A DNA stretch of 64,000 nt, from positions 28,009-92,008 of the forward strand of contig JBCDGZ010000005.1 of NCBI GenBank assembly GCA_038750655.1, given 5' to 3'. Shown one piece after another: positions 19,101-29,708 of this stretch. The translations under genes and the position numbers were made by a program. The first letter of the stretch is position 1. Every line of letters starts with the position of its first letter. The stretch comes from JBCDGZ01 sp038750655 (GTDB taxonomy: Bacteria; Bacteroidota; Bacteroidia; Chitinophagales; Saprospiraceae). The notes under the pieces were generated by a model. The model saw nothing but the letters and a program-made list of their open reading frames with translations, was not told the origin of the DNA and ran no database searches.

Positions 19101-22100
19101 TCAAAAGGCATCCCTGCAACAATTCCTTCGGAGTAAGCTGCCCGACTATATGCTACCGGAGCACTACATCGAACTGTTCGAACTACCGCTGACCCGAAAC
19201 GGCAAAATCGATCGCCAGGCGTTACCAGAGCCGGACTTTTCTGAAGTCCCCACCGAAACCTACATCGCTCCGCGCAATGCTTCGGAAGCACAGCTGGCTC
19301 GCATCTGGCAAGGCTTACTAAAGCTAGAGAAGGTCGGTATCCACCATTCTTTTTTCGAACTAGGTGGGCATTCCCTGCTGGCCACACGAGTCGTTTCAGC
19401 CATTCGAAAAGAGATGAATACCGAAATGGCTATCTCCGATTTATTTGACTATCCAACCATTGCTGGCCTGGCGAAGTGTATCGCTGAAAAAGAACCAAGC
19501 GTCGGCCTACCGGCAATTATTCGTGAAGAACGACCCGACCAAATCCCGCTATCTTTCGCTCAGGAACGCCTATGGTTTATCGATAAACTGCAAGGGAGTG
19601 TACACTATCATATGCCAGCCGTCCTGCACTTTCATAGTGCCGTAGAAAGAACGTTACTAGAGGCCACCTTTCGAGAAATGGTCAACCGCCATGAAGTGCT
19701 ACGTACGATATTTGTAGAGGAGGATGGACAAGCTTGGCAACATATTTTACCCAAAGACCAGTGGCAGCTAGAGTATGTGGAAACTCCATTCGAGCTGAAT
19801 GCCGAGGAGCTGGCTACACACATCAAAACGGAGGTGAATCGCCCCTTCGATTTGACCAAAGACCATACGCTAAGAGCACAATTACTAAGTACAGCGTCGG
19901 AGCAATATATATTGATCTTAGTGCTCCATCACATTGCCTCCGATGGTTGGTCGGAAGCGATTTTTGTAGAAGAATTAAAAGCCATTTATACCGCCCAACT
20001 TAAAAGACAAGAAGCCCGGCTTCCCGCCCTCCCAATCCAATACGCCGATTATGCCCTTTGGCAGCGGCGCTATTTGGAAGGTCCGGTGTTGGCGCAGCAA
20101 CTTGCTTACTGGAAGCAGCAGCTCAGGGGCATCAGTGTCCTCGATTTTCCAACCGATTTTATCCGCCCTCCTCGCCAGAGTACCAAGGGCAACTACTTAG
20201 CTTTTCAAGTTCCTACAACACTTAGTCAGGGTTTAGAGCAGTTGGCTCAGGTAGAGGGGGTTACCCCCTTCATGTTGCTGTTGAGTGCCTTTAAAATTTT
20301 GCTATATCGCTACAGCGGTCAAACCGATATTTGCGTGGGAAGCCCCATTGCCAACCGCACGCAGCAGGCCATTGAGCCTCTGATTGGCTTTTTTGTCAAC
20401 ACCCTAGTACTGCGCAGTGATCTCAGTGGGAATCCGAAGTTTACCGACTTGCTGGCACAGGTGAAGCGAACCACCTTACAAGCCTATGCTCATCAAGAAT
20501 TGCCCTTCGAAAAAATAGTCGACTACTTGGGAGCATCTAGAGACATGAGTCGCAGTCCGATCTTTCAGGTCATGTTTGCTGTTCAAAATAATGCAGCGGC
20601 ATCAACAGCACCAGCAGAAGGACTAGATTTTAGTTTTTCGGCTTCGGGATTTCAAGCTTCCAAATTTGATTTTACATTCAATATTACCCAGACCAAAGAA
20701 GGGTTAAATGTGGGGGTGGAGTACTGTGTAGATTTGTTTACGGAAGCCAGTATTGAACGGATGGTGGAGCATTATCAGGTCTTGTTGGAAGCAGTAGTCA
20801 ATCAGCCTGAGCAGTCGATTGGACAGCTGGAGATATTGAGTCAGGAAGAGCGCGAAGCGCAGTTGATTGAATATAACGATACCGCTTCTAATGACGGAGA
20901 TGAGCGGAGTGTGCTTGAGCTATTTCAAGATCAGGTCACTCAATTATCAGAACATACCGCTTTGATCTTTGGGGCGCAGCGATTGGACTATAAAACATTA
21001 GACCAACGCTCTACTCAGTTGGCGCAATACCTTCGGAAGCAAGGAGTGGTGCAAGGGCAACTCATTGGGCTTTGTGTAGAGCGCAGTCCGAAGATGATCA
21101 TCGCCATGCTGGCCATCCTCAAAGCCGGCGCCGCCTACGTCCCCATTGATCCTACCTACCCGACCGAACGCATCCGCTATATCCTGGAAGATACCCAAGT
21201 GCCATTTGTCCTCACTGACTCGGCTTGTGAACCGCTGCTACCGCTAGTAGAAGAACAAGCTTTAATTAACTTAGAAAAGGAGCAACGGCAAATTGAAAAA
21301 GAACCCATCACAGTCCTGCCTAAGCCCGAGTCTTTGGAAGGCCCCGCAGTGGTGATCTACACCTCGGGCTCAACGGGGCGTCCGAAAGGGGTTATATTGA
21401 GTGGGTATAATATCAGCGTCTTTTTGAAATGGGCATTGGAAGAGTTTGCGAACAGTAATTTTGAAATAACCTATGCCGGAACGTCGATATGTTTTGATAT
21501 TTCAATTTTTGAAACCTTTTTCACGCTTTGTGCCGGTAAAAAAATACGCCTGTTGCAGAGTGGATTAGAGATCACAGAATACCTCTCAGAGGACCGAGCG
21601 ATATTGATTAATACCGTACCGAGTATGATGCAAAGTTTGATTGATCAGCAGACTGATCTGTCCAATGTTAATGTGATCAATTTAGCGGGGGAGGCCTTAC
21701 CTCCTGCCTTCCGTAACCAACTGGACGTCGACCGAATTGAGGTCCGCAATCTGTATGGTCCTTCCGAAGATACGACTTACAGTACCTACTTTCGAATCCA
21801 AAAAGATGTTCCCGTTTTTATCGGTCGAACCACTAGAGATACGCAGGCTTATGTTTTGGACGAACACCAACAGCTCCTGCCTACGGGGATGCTCGGAGAG
21901 CTTTACCTCAGTGGTGATCAGCTGTCCAAAGGCTATTTGAATCGGCCGGAATTGACTGCGAAGAAATTTATTCCTCATCCCTTCCGCGAGGGACGAAGAT
22001 TGTACCGCACTGGAGATTTGGTGCGTTGGGTGAACTGGGAAGGGACGCCCTACCTCGCCTTTATTGGTCGTCGGGATAGTCAGGTGAAGATTCGAGGCTA

Positions 22101-25100
22101 CCGGATTGAGTTGGGAGAAATTGAGCACAGAATTGTGCAGTTCGAAGGCGTTGTTGCTGCGGTCGTTTTGGCCAAAGATAGAGGGGCGAGTGGTAAGCAT
22201 CTGGTGGCCTATATTACCACCGAGCAGCCGCTCGAAGTAGAACACCTCGAGCACAAGTTAGCCGAGCAGCTGCCGAGATATATGGTTCCGGCGATTTGGA
22301 TGAAGTTGGATGCGTTTCCATTGAATGCCAATGGGAAGATTAATAGGAAGGCATTGCCTGAACCTGATTTTAAGACCTCAGCCGGTAGTGGATACCGAGC
22401 AGCAGAGACGACATTACAAAAGGAGATTGCCAGCATCTGGCAGGAGGTTTTGGGCTTGGATCAAGTGGGGATTACAGATAACTTCTTTGGCATAGGAGGC
22501 GACTCGATTGTGTTGATTCGGGTGATCAGTCGAATGGAGAAGCAGTTGGGGCGAAGCATCAGCGTAGTGCACTTTTATGAGACGCCAACCATTCTGGCTA
22601 CTACGCAATATTTTGAGCATAACGCAGCCAAGGATGAAGCGCAAGCGGCTAGAAGAGAAAGTATAGAAGAGGAGCTGAAGGCCCTGCGAGAGCAGGTCTT
22701 AGCCGAGCATCCAGATGCTACGCAACTGGTTGACGTCTATCCCATGAGTGATATTCAGAAGGGGATGGTTTTCGCCTCGCAGCTCAATCCCGGCTCCGGA
22801 ATTTACCACGATCAGTTTATCTATCAGTTGCCAATGGTCGAGGTGGACTTGTTTGAAAAATGTCTGCACTTAATGACAGAGAAGCACAGCATCTTGAGGA
22901 CCGCATTCGATCTGCACGGCTACGATAAAGGTCTACAACTGGTTTATAAAAGCATAGAGATAAAAGTCGATGTACAGGATTTGCGAGGGCTTTCCGCAGA
23001 GCAGCAGCAGGCGCGAATTCAGACCTACATAGCAGCGGAGCATCAGCGACCTTTTGACTTTGGCAAGGCACCGCTGTGGCGGCCTAGTATCTTTCAGCTG
23101 AGTGAGAGCAAGATGGTTTATCTATTACAATTTCACCATGCTATCCTCGATGGTTGGAGCCTTGCTCTGATGAATACAGAGCTGAACGAATTGTATGTTC
23201 AATTAAAGGCCAATCCTGACTTTCAACCTGCTCCTATTCAATCCAGTAACCGGGAGGCCATAGTAGATCATTGGGTAGAGAAAAGCAATTTGGCCTACGC
23301 TGATTTTTGGAGGAAAAAAATGATGGGCTACAAGCGGCTCCACATCTTTAGTGAGCAGCAGCAGCGGGATGTTTACATTAAGACCTATGATCAAGCTACT
23401 CTACAATCTCTAAAAGCATTGGCCAAAGCACAGCAATTGTCTTTAAAGACCTTACTCTTCGCAGCTTTTGCTTATACCATCAAACTATTGACCAGAGAAA
23501 AGGAATTGACGGTAGGTATGGTGTCCAACCTGCGCCCGCTTCGTGAAGATGGAGATAAAATATTGGGCTGCTTTCTGAATACCTTGCCCGTAAGGCTCAT
23601 TCTGGAAAAGGAGGTCTTAGAAAGTTGGATGACTTATTTACATACAGTCGATCACCAACTCAAAGCACTGAGTTACGGAGATCGGATTTCTCTTTATGAG
23701 ATTTCCCGCTTTTGTGAAGAACATTCCCCTAATGGAAATCCATTCTTTGACGTTCTTTTCAATTATACCGATTTTCACGTTTACGAAGACCTAGAAATTT
23801 CGGAGGAGGAAAACGAAACGGTCGAGGAAGAAAGACTAGAGTTAGTTGGCTTTGGGGACACCAACACTTGGTTGGATACCTCTATTGATATTACAGCCGA
23901 TGGAAAACTGACTGTAGCATTCGCTAGTAAATACCAACTGCAATCTGGACTTGATATGCAGACCTTGGGGCAATTTTTTGAACACATTTTGGAACAGCTG
24001 ATTCACCACAATTCCTCTGTAATTGATCATACGCTGTTGCTTCCTGCGTCAATGAATCATCAATTGCTAGAGCACTTCCATGCGCCCGACGAACGTCCTG
24101 CGGGCAAGGCCAACCTGATCGATCTGTTCCGCCAACAAGTCGCCCAAACTCCCCAACGAACCGCCCTGCGCTTCGCTGGCCAACGTCTCAGCTACCATCA
24201 AGTCGAACAGCAGTCCAACCAATTGGCGCACTACCTCCTACAGCAAAGCCACCAGTCGCCGCGAATCGCCCTCTGCCTCAACCGTTCGCAGGATATACTC
24301 CTCGGCATCCTCGCTATCCTCAAAGCCGGCGCTACCTACATCCCCCTCAACCCCAGCCTCCCCACCGAGCGGATGGACTTCCTACTACGAGATACCCAAG
24401 CCGATCTGGTCATCACTCATCAGGAAGCCCTCAAGGCACTACCAGAGCAAACCGAAGCAAAGACCATCGTTCTCGATCAAGCCTGGCCAAGCATTCAGCA
24501 GCAGCCAGACACACCACTGAAGCGAATTATCAGCGACGACCAACTGGCCTACATCATCTACACCTCCGGCTCCACCGGCCAACCCAAAGGGGTCCTGATC
24601 AGCCACGCTAATCTGTCAATGCGGCTACAATCCGAAGCCCAGCTACTGGGCATCACCCCCACCGTCTGCACCTGCCTGCTGACCAACTACAGCTTCGATG
24701 TCTCCCTGCTCGAACTCTTCTTGCCACTGATCAAAGGTGGAAAAGTTGTCATTCCTACAATTGAGCAAATCTACGCGCCGAAAGCCCTGCTGCAGCTCTT
24801 GGCCGAAGAAGGCGTCACCCTAATACAAGGAACGCCAAGCTATATCAAGAGCCTGATGCAAGCCCTCGACCCCGAGCAAGCAGCAAGTCTGCAACTCCAA
24901 CAATGCTGCATCGGCGGGGAGTCGTTGAGTGATGACTTAATACAGTTGATTCGTAAGCATCTACCCCAGGTAAAAATTAACAATCATTATGGTCCGACAG
25001 AAACGACCATCGACGCCCTCGTCTTCCAAGACGTGCAGCACTTTGAGCAAAATATCATTGGGCGGCCCCTGCCGCAAACCTCCGCCTATATCGTCGACGC

Positions 25101-28100
25101 TAACGACCAGCTGTTGCCGATTGGCGTTGTTGGTGAGCTGTTGATCGGTGGAGCCGGTGTGGCCTCCGGCTACCTCAACCGCGAGGATTTAACCACCAGC
25201 GCTTTCGTCCCGAACCCCTTTGATCCAAAGGAGAATAGCCGACTGTATCGCACGGGCGATCTGGCCTGCTGGCTGCCGGACGGCACTGTTGCTTTCAAAG
25301 GGCGGAAAGATGAGCAAGTTAAAATCAGAGGGTATCGTATAGAGCTGGGTGAAGTGGAAACAGCGATCCGTCGCTGTGCCGCTATCGAGCAATGCATCGT
25401 GTTGGCGCGTACCGCCGCCGATGGCAACCAGCAACTGATTGCTTACACCCTGACAGCGGATGCGGTGAATAAGGCGGAGGTGATGGCGCAGCTTGGGCAG
25501 CAATTGCCTGCTTACATGGTACCTGCGATCTGGATAGAAATCAATGAGCTACCGCTCACAACAACTGGTAAGATTGACCATAGGGCACTACCTGATTTTA
25601 GTCAGCAAGCACAAAATTATGCTGCGCCCCAAAGTAATTTAGAAAAGCAGCTGGCCGCCATTTGGGAGGCATTGCTGGAAGTAGCGCGCGTTGGCAAATA
25701 CGATAACTTCTTTGCGCTAGGCGGCCACTCTTTAATGGCTATGCGAGCAGTGGCGATGATTCGGGAGCAGCTGCAACTCGAAGTCGCAGTCAGTGCTTTT
25801 TTCACTCACCCTACACTCCTACAGCTGGCGACACTTTTGGAGCAAGCGCCACAATTGAATCAATTGCCGGCCATCGCACCACAACCTCGGGAAGGTCGTC
25901 TCCCCCTCTCTTTTTCTCAGGAGCGACTCTGGTTTATTGATCAGCTGGAGGGTAGTGTACAATACCATATGCCAACGGTCTTACATCTGGAAGGGCCACT
26001 GAATAGAAGGGCGCTGGAGCAGGCTTTGTGGAATATTGTGGAGCGGCACGAAGTATTGCGAACGCGCTTGTTGTCGGAGGACGGTAGGGCATATCAGGAG
26101 GTGATGGACGCCGAAGGCTGGACGATGGAAGTTCGAGATATTTCGGGAATGGAGGAGGAAGCTTATCAACAGTTGATTAATACGGCCTGCCAGCAAGTCT
26201 TTGATTTATCGAAAGACTATATGCTGCGTGTTCATTTGTTGCAGCAGGATGTAGAGCAGCACCTACTACTCCTAGTTGTCCATCACATCGCTTCCGATGG
26301 ATGGTCGGGAGGAATTTTGGTAGAGGAATTATTAAAAGGCTATCGTGCAGGCTTGGCCGGCCAAACCCCGGACTTGCCACCACTGGTAGTACAATACGCC
26401 GACTATGCGCTCTGGCAACGCCAACAACTCTCCGCTGAAGTACTAGCGCAGCAGCTGAACTGGTGGGCCGAAAGACTCCACGGCCTCAGCCCGCTCAACT
26501 TACCGCTGGATTTCCCAAGACCATTATCACAGAGTAAACGAGGAGCACTGTATCACTTCCACTTGGACGCTTCCGTGCTCCACCCGCTCAAGGCCCTCGC
26601 CCTTGCCGAAGGAGCAACCTTATTCATGACCTTACTGGCGGCTTTCAAAGTGCTACTTTATCGCTATAGCGGGCAAGAGGATATTTGTGTGGGTACACCG
26701 ATTTCTAACCGCGAGCAAAGAGCATTAGAGCCGCTCATCGGCTTCTTTCTCAACACCCTTGTACTCCGAACACAGCTACAGCGCGATCAGCATTTTGTCG
26801 AGCTATTGCAAACGGTAAGAGACCATACCCTGGCCGCCTACGCCCATCAGCAGGTACCTTTTGAGCAGATCGTTGAGCGCGTAGAGCCGACGCGTGATCT
26901 GAGCCGAAGCCCGCTGTTTCAGGTCCTGTTTGTTTTGCATAATACCCCAGAAGCTAATAATGATCTGGCCTCCGACTTAGGAGGGCTAAGTATTAGTCCT
27001 GGCCCCTATGAGCACCAGACTTCTCAATACGATTTGAGCTTTTCGGTGAATGAATACAGCGATCATTTGGCCGTGGGGATTGAGTATTGCAGCGATTTAT
27101 TTACTGCGGAAACCATTGAGCGGATGGCTAGCCACTTTGAGCTTTTATTGCAAAATATTATTGAGGATACCCGACAGCCGATCAGCCAACTGCGATTGAT
27201 TACAGCAGAGGAGGAGACCCAACTGTTAGAGCAATTTAACGCTCCTCCAATTTACTATCCCAAATCGGAAACGATTTTACCTCTATTATACCAACAAGCA
27301 GTGGAGCACCCAGAGCAAACGGCATTGATTGCTGGAGCGCAAGGCTGGACCTATCGCCAAATCCATGAACGCTCCAATCAGTTGGCGTACTACCTTCGCA
27401 AGGAGGGGCTTGGGCAGGGGCAGCTAGTAGGCTTGTGCATGGATCGTTCGCCGGATATGATTGTGGCGATGTTGGCGATCCTCAAAGCGGGCGGGGCCTA
27501 TGTACCGGTTGACCCGACTTATCCGCAGGAGCGCATCGACTATATCATCAAGGATGCGGATGTTCGTTTCGTGATCAGCAGTTGCAACTGTCAAGCCTTA
27601 TTTACCGAAGTGGTGGGGATGCTGCTGGTGTTGATGGAGGAGGAAAAATATATTACGGAGCCTATGGAGGCTTTAACCTTGAACTGCCGGCCGGAGCAAT
27701 TGGCCTATGTGATTTATACTTCTGGTTCGACGGGGAAGCCGAAGGGGGTGGCCATTAGTCACGGAAATTTAAATGCCTTTCTACACTGGAGTAGGGCAGA
27801 ATTTGCCAATAGTGATTTTGACATTGTTTATGCCGTTACTTCTATTTGTTTTGATCTGTCGATCTTCGAAATATTCCATACCCTTAGCAGTGGCAAGTGC
27901 TTACGTTTATTGAATAATGGTTTGGAGATTGTGGAGTACTTGCTGGAGGATGAAAAGATTCTGATCAATACGGTGCCGAGTGTGATGAGTGGTTTATTGG
28001 ACATGGAGGCCGACCTTAGCCGGGTCAATGTCATCAACATGGCGGGCGAGCCTATCCCGCTGGCCATTCGCGATCAACTGGATTTGCAGCGCATTGAAGT

Positions 28101-29694
28101 GCGTAATCTCTATGGGCCTTCTGAGGATACGACATACAGTACCCTATACCGCTTACAGCCTGATACCCCAATTTTGATCGGCCGATCTATTGCCAATACC
28201 CAGGCTTACATTCTGGATGATCATCAGAACCTCCTGCCTCCGGGCCTCATCGGAGAACTCTGTCTCAGTGGAGATCAGGTCACCCAGGGCTACTTGAACC
28301 GTCCTGAACTAACTGCCGAGAAGTTTATCCCCAACCCTTTCAGCACTGATCCTAGTGCGCGCCTCTATCGCACCGGCGACTTAGCGCGCTGGACCAGTAC
28401 TGCCGAGCTGGATTTCATTGGTCGTAAAGATACACAGGTCAAAGTACGGGGGTATCGCATAGAGTTGGGGGAAATTGAGCAAGCCCTGATGAAGCATGCA
28501 GGTGTGCAGCAATGTGTAGTACTCGCAAGAGATGCAGGCGAAGATCGACATTTGGTGGCTTATGTACAGCTGGAAGGGGAGATGGACAAAAAAGAATTAC
28601 AAGCAGCACTAGGTCGCCAACTGCCGAGCTACATGGTGCCTAATTTCTGGATACAACTCGAACAGTTTCCGCTGACTGCGAACGGTAAAATCAACAAACG
28701 CGCTTTGCCCGTACTGGATAACTCGGTAAGATCGAGCCCTCAATTCATCGCACCGCAAACCGTGGCGGAAAGACAATTGGCAGCGATCTGGCGAGCGATT
28801 CTACAAGTCGATAGGGTTGGAGTAACCGACAACTTTTTTGAGTTAGGAGGGAATAGTATCAAACTGGTACAACTCATGGCTCAGATTCGTAAAGTCTTGG
28901 CTGTACAGGTGGAGCTGCGCTTACTATTTAGTCACCCGACCATCGCCGGATTCCTCAAAGCCTCGCGAACAGCAGAAGGAAGCAGCAGCTTACTTTATCC
29001 GCTGAATCAAGCAAGCCCAGAAGGAATAACTCTAATTTGTCTGCCTCCAATTTTGGGACTGCCGTTGATTTACCAATCTTTTGCCAATGAATTAGAGGGG
29101 GCTGCTAATGTCTATGGAGTACAGTACCAACTGTTGCAAGCCAATCCAGATACGGAAGCTCCAAGTGCTATCGCAGTGCTAGCCCAGCGCCTCTTCGATG
29201 AAGTACTGTCCCTTTGCCAGCATAAGGAGTCTTCTAGCATTTATCTGCTGGGCTTCTCCTTTGGGGCCTACGTCGCCTTCGAACTTACTCAACTGCTCGA
29301 ACAAGCAGGCATCACCTTACAACTGATGCTCGTCGATGCCCCCTACCTGGCCCAAGCCAGCGGTGAAGGCCAAATCAAAGGGCTGAAAATCCCCCCAGCC
29401 CTACAAGCGGCCTTCGAAGCCGCCTACAGTCCTGCGGCCCAGGCTGCCGCTCACGCCGGCTACCTCAACAATATGCGCCTACTCGAACAACACGTCGTCA
29501 GCGGAGCCATTCAGTCGCCCATCATTGGCCTACGCGGCCTGCCCACCGACGATACCGAGCAAGCGGTCGACATGCAGCCTTGGCAGCAAACAACAAGCGG
29601 CGATTTCCAACAGCTAGACGTCACCGGCGGCCACGATGAATTGTTTGTCCAACACTTGCAAGAACTGGTGCAGTTGATGCGAACCCTGCTTTAA
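16186..29694 (+). CDS. NRPS-4: docking-(C-A-PCP)x4-TE, terminal synthetase
   Basis: 4502 aa from ATG 16186 (ATG 16165 is possible). A TubC-like docking domain (aa 1-~60) comes first. The C domains have HHxxxDG at His213, 1248, 2317 and 3366; the PCP serines are 1063, 2107, 3182 and 4224. A codes: A1 DAFWLGCTFK (valine-like), A2 DIFNNALTYK (Ala or Gly), A3 DVLQCGHIDK (unassigned), A4 DLFNNALTYK (the alanine code known from McyA). PCP2 has GGDS, the form usual before an E domain, but is followed by a divergent C3 (YPMSDIQKGMVF) instead; all other C domains here start PLSF-Q-. The C-terminal TE (~4260-4502) has GFSFG (Ser4358), Asp4384 and His4483, so it should release the chain by hydrolysis or cyclisation. 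It is the only integral TE in the window. The type II TE gene starts 14 bp later. Confidence 0.95.
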   Translation: MNTKHNQVASLLSRAQQQGVFVFEREQKLKIRTDKNVQIDPSLLQEIKAYKADILEFLQDVPTAKKQGGKEEGIRSYDRSLYPRIPLSFSQEQLWLIDQMEGSVQYHVPQVLRLEGPLDVDALQAALLALVKRHEVFRTVFKTDGEETWQVLMPAEDWVMNYSEGAAFAEEAYTLDFMEKELKRPFDLSNDYMFRAHLIRCGKEEHVLILMVHHIASDGWSISILVKDLIHLYGAFATGEQPQLPALPIQYADYAIWQRTRLSKAGLMDQLKWWEEQLEDTAVLDLPTDFARQRGQRGAAEMIGVQIDQAQTEQLKALVLEQGATLFMGLLSLFKILLYRYTGQVDCCVGTPLANRQRKELEGLVGFFVNTLALRTDLGGNPSFRELLERVKTTTLAAYQHQAIPFDQIVKAVVKDRQLGHNPLFQVVFILQNTPEVPPLDLGPIRISPVLNERVGAKFELTVSTVEKAGQLELWIEYNSQLFKAETIKRMGDHYQKLLKQVLRNPQLPIDQLSLLTKEEEQQTLKTWNATDRPFPKNKNILQLFEQQVLTHPQRTALSFNGEGLTYDELNQRANQLAHILIQQGAEPQHLIAFCLDRSPELIISILAILKVGAAYVPIDPKYPEDRIQYMKSDSQCSICIDADFLNQHKKAIAVAPVINPSHQPAPIDPAYVIYTSGTTGRPKGVVVSHRNVVSLVKNNRFLELEATDVLLSTGSPSFDAATFEYWGILLNGGELQLCSETTLLDPILFKRAITLGGANKMWFTTGWFNELVEIDVTIFESLNCILVGGEKISVPHIAKVRAAYPKLTIIHCYGPTENTTFSLTYRIEEEVTENIPIGIPLSNRRAYVLNAAMQPCPVGIAGELWVGGSGVALSYLNDPDLTASRFVDNPFVAGDRLYRTGDLAYWLPDGNIEFLGRADHQVKIRGYRIELGEIEAQLQQSGMISRSVVLVKGEHKDSRRLLGYIVPKQNYQKASLQQFLRSKLPDYMLPEHYIELFELPLTRNGKIDRQALPEPDFSEVPTETYIAPRNASEAQLARIWQGLLKLEKVGIHHSFFELGGHSLLATRVVSAIRKEMNTEMAISDLFDYPTIAGLAKCIAEKEPSVGLPAIIREERPDQIPLSFAQERLWFIDKLQGSVHYHMPAVLHFHSAVERTLLEATFREMVNRHEVLRTIFVEEDGQAWQHILPKDQWQLEYVETPFELNAEELATHIKTEVNRPFDLTKDHTLRAQLLSTASEQYILILVLHHIASDGWSEAIFVEELKAIYTAQLKRQEARLPALPIQYADYALWQRRYLEGPVLAQQLAYWKQQLRGISVLDFPTDFIRPPRQSTKGNYLAFQVPTTLSQGLEQLAQVEGVTPFMLLLSAFKILLYRYSGQTDICVGSPIANRTQQAIEPLIGFFVNTLVLRSDLSGNPKFTDLLAQVKRTTLQAYAHQELPFEKIVDYLGASRDMSRSPIFQVMFAVQNNAAASTAPAEGLDFSFSASGFQASKFDFTFNITQTKEGLNVGVEYCVDLFTEASIERMVEHYQVLLEAVVNQPEQSIGQLEILSQEEREAQLIEYNDTASNDGDERSVLELFQDQVTQLSEHTALIFGAQRLDYKTLDQRSTQLAQYLRKQGVVQGQLIGLCVERSPKMIIAMLAILKAGAAYVPIDPTYPTERIRYILEDTQVPFVLTDSACEPLLPLVEEQALINLEKEQRQIEKEPITVLPKPESLEGPAVVIYTSGSTGRPKGVILSGYNISVFLKWALEEFANSNFEITYAGTSICFDISIFETFFTLCAGKKIRLLQSGLEITEYLSEDRAILINTVPSMMQSLIDQQTDLSNVNVINLAGEALPPAFRNQLDVDRIEVRNLYGPSEDTTYSTYFRIQKDVPVFIGRTTRDTQAYVLDEHQQLLPTGMLGELYLSGDQLSKGYLNRPELTAKKFIPHPFREGRRLYRTGDLVRWVNWEGTPYLAFIGRRDSQVKIRGYRIELGEIEHRIVQFEGVVAAVVLAKDRGASGKHLVAYITTEQPLEVEHLEHKLAEQLPRYMVPAIWMKLDAFPLNANGKINRKALPEPDFKTSAGSGYRAAETTLQKEIASIWQEVLGLDQVGITDNFFGIGGDSIVLIRVISRMEKQLGRSISVVHFYETPTILATTQYFEHNAAKDEAQAARRESIEEELKALREQVLAEHPDATQLVDVYPMSDIQKGMVFASQLNPGSGIYHDQFIYQLPMVEVDLFEKCLHLMTEKHSILRTAFDLHGYDKGLQLVYKSIEIKVDVQDLRGLSAEQQQARIQTYIAAEHQRPFDFGKAPLWRPSIFQLSESKMVYLLQFHHAILDGWSLALMNTELNELYVQLKANPDFQPAPIQSSNREAIVDHWVEKSNLAYADFWRKKMMGYKRLHIFSEQQQRDVYIKTYDQATLQSLKALAKAQQLSLKTLLFAAFAYTIKLLTREKELTVGMVSNLRPLREDGDKILGCFLNTLPVRLILEKEVLESWMTYLHTVDHQLKALSYGDRISLYEISRFCEEHSPNGNPFFDVLFNYTDFHVYEDLEISEEENETVEEERLELVGFGDTNTWLDTSIDITADGKLTVAFASKYQLQSGLDMQTLGQFFEHILEQLIHHNSSVIDHTLLLPASMNHQLLEHFHAPDERPAGKANLIDLFRQQVAQTPQRTALRFAGQRLSYHQVEQQSNQLAHYLLQQSHQSPRIALCLNRSQDILLGILAILKAGATYIPLNPSLPTERMDFLLRDTQADLVITHQEALKALPEQTEAKTIVLDQAWPSIQQQPDTPLKRIISDDQLAYIIYTSGSTGQPKGVLISHANLSMRLQSEAQLLGITPTVCTCLLTNYSFDVSLLELFLPLIKGGKVVIPTIEQIYAPKALLQLLAEEGVTLIQGTPSYIKSLMQALDPEQAASLQLQQCCIGGESLSDDLIQLIRKHLPQVKINNHYGPTETTIDALVFQDVQHFEQNIIGRPLPQTSAYIVDANDQLLPIGVVGELLIGGAGVASGYLNREDLTTSAFVPNPFDPKENSRLYRTGDLACWLPDGTVAFKGRKDEQVKIRGYRIELGEVETAIRRCAAIEQCIVLARTAADGNQQLIAYTLTADAVNKAEVMAQLGQQLPAYMVPAIWIEINELPLTTTGKIDHRALPDFSQQAQNYAAPQSNLEKQLAAIWEALLEVARVGKYDNFFALGGHSLMAMRAVAMIREQLQLEVAVSAFFTHPTLLQLATLLEQAPQLNQLPAIAPQPREGRLPLSFSQERLWFIDQLEGSVQYHMPTVLHLEGPLNRRALEQALWNIVERHEVLRTRLLSEDGRAYQEVMDAEGWTMEVRDISGMEEEAYQQLINTACQQVFDLSKDYMLRVHLLQQDVEQHLLLLVVHHIASDGWSGGILVEELLKGYRAGLAGQTPDLPPLVVQYADYALWQRQQLSAEVLAQQLNWWAERLHGLSPLNLPLDFPRPLSQSKRGALYHFHLDASVLHPLKALALAEGATLFMTLLAAFKVLLYRYSGQEDICVGTPISNREQRALEPLIGFFLNTLVLRTQLQRDQHFVELLQTVRDHTLAAYAHQQVPFEQIVERVEPTRDLSRSPLFQVLFVLHNTPEANNDLASDLGGLSISPGPYEHQTSQYDLSFSVNEYSDHLAVGIEYCSDLFTAETIERMASHFELLLQNIIEDTRQPISQLRLITAEEETQLLEQFNAPPIYYPKSETILPLLYQQAVEHPEQTALIAGAQGWTYRQIHERSNQLAYYLRKEGLGQGQLVGLCMDRSPDMIVAMLAILKAGGAYVPVDPTYPQERIDYIIKDADVRFVISSCNCQALFTEVVGMLLVLMEEEKYITEPMEALTLNCRPEQLAYVIYTSGSTGKPKGVAISHGNLNAFLHWSRAEFANSDFDIVYAVTSICFDLSIFEIFHTLSSGKCLRLLNNGLEIVEYLLEDEKILINTVPSVMSGLLDMEADLSRVNVINMAGEPIPLAIRDQLDLQRIEVRNLYGPSEDTTYSTLYRLQPDTPILIGRSIANTQAYILDDHQNLLPPGLIGELCLSGDQVTQGYLNRPELTAEKFIPNPFSTDPSARLYRTGDLARWTSTAELDFIGRKDTQVKVRGYRIELGEIEQALMKHAGVQQCVVLARDAGEDRHLVAYVQLEGEMDKKELQAALGRQLPSYMVPNFWIQLEQFPLTANGKINKRALPVLDNSVRSSPQFIAPQTVAERQLAAIWRAILQVDRVGVTDNFFELGGNSIKLVQLMAQIRKVLAVQVELRLLFSHPTIAGFLKASRTAEGSSSLLYPLNQASPEGITLICLPPILGLPLIYQSFANELEGAANVYGVQYQLLQANPDTEAPSAIAVLAQRLFDEVLSLCQHKESSSIYLLGFSFGAYVAFELTQLLEQAGITLQLMLVDAPYLAQASGEGQIKGLKIPPALQAAFEAAYSPAAQAAAHAGYLNNMRLLEQHVVSGAIQSPIIGLRGLPTDDTEQAVDMQPWQQTTSGDFQQLDVTGGHDELFVQHLQELVQLMRTLL

Positions 29695-29708
29695 ATCTCA
29701 GTACGACT

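Noticed and set aside
21697..22254. Reverse-strand open frame of 185 codons
   Set aside because: It is fully inside A2 of NRPS-4 and has no recognisable domain.
22700..24080. Dual E/C domain in NRPS-4
   Set aside because: The N-terminal HHxxxxGD signature of dual domains is not present, so only an unexplained D-accepting-type C domain is claimed.
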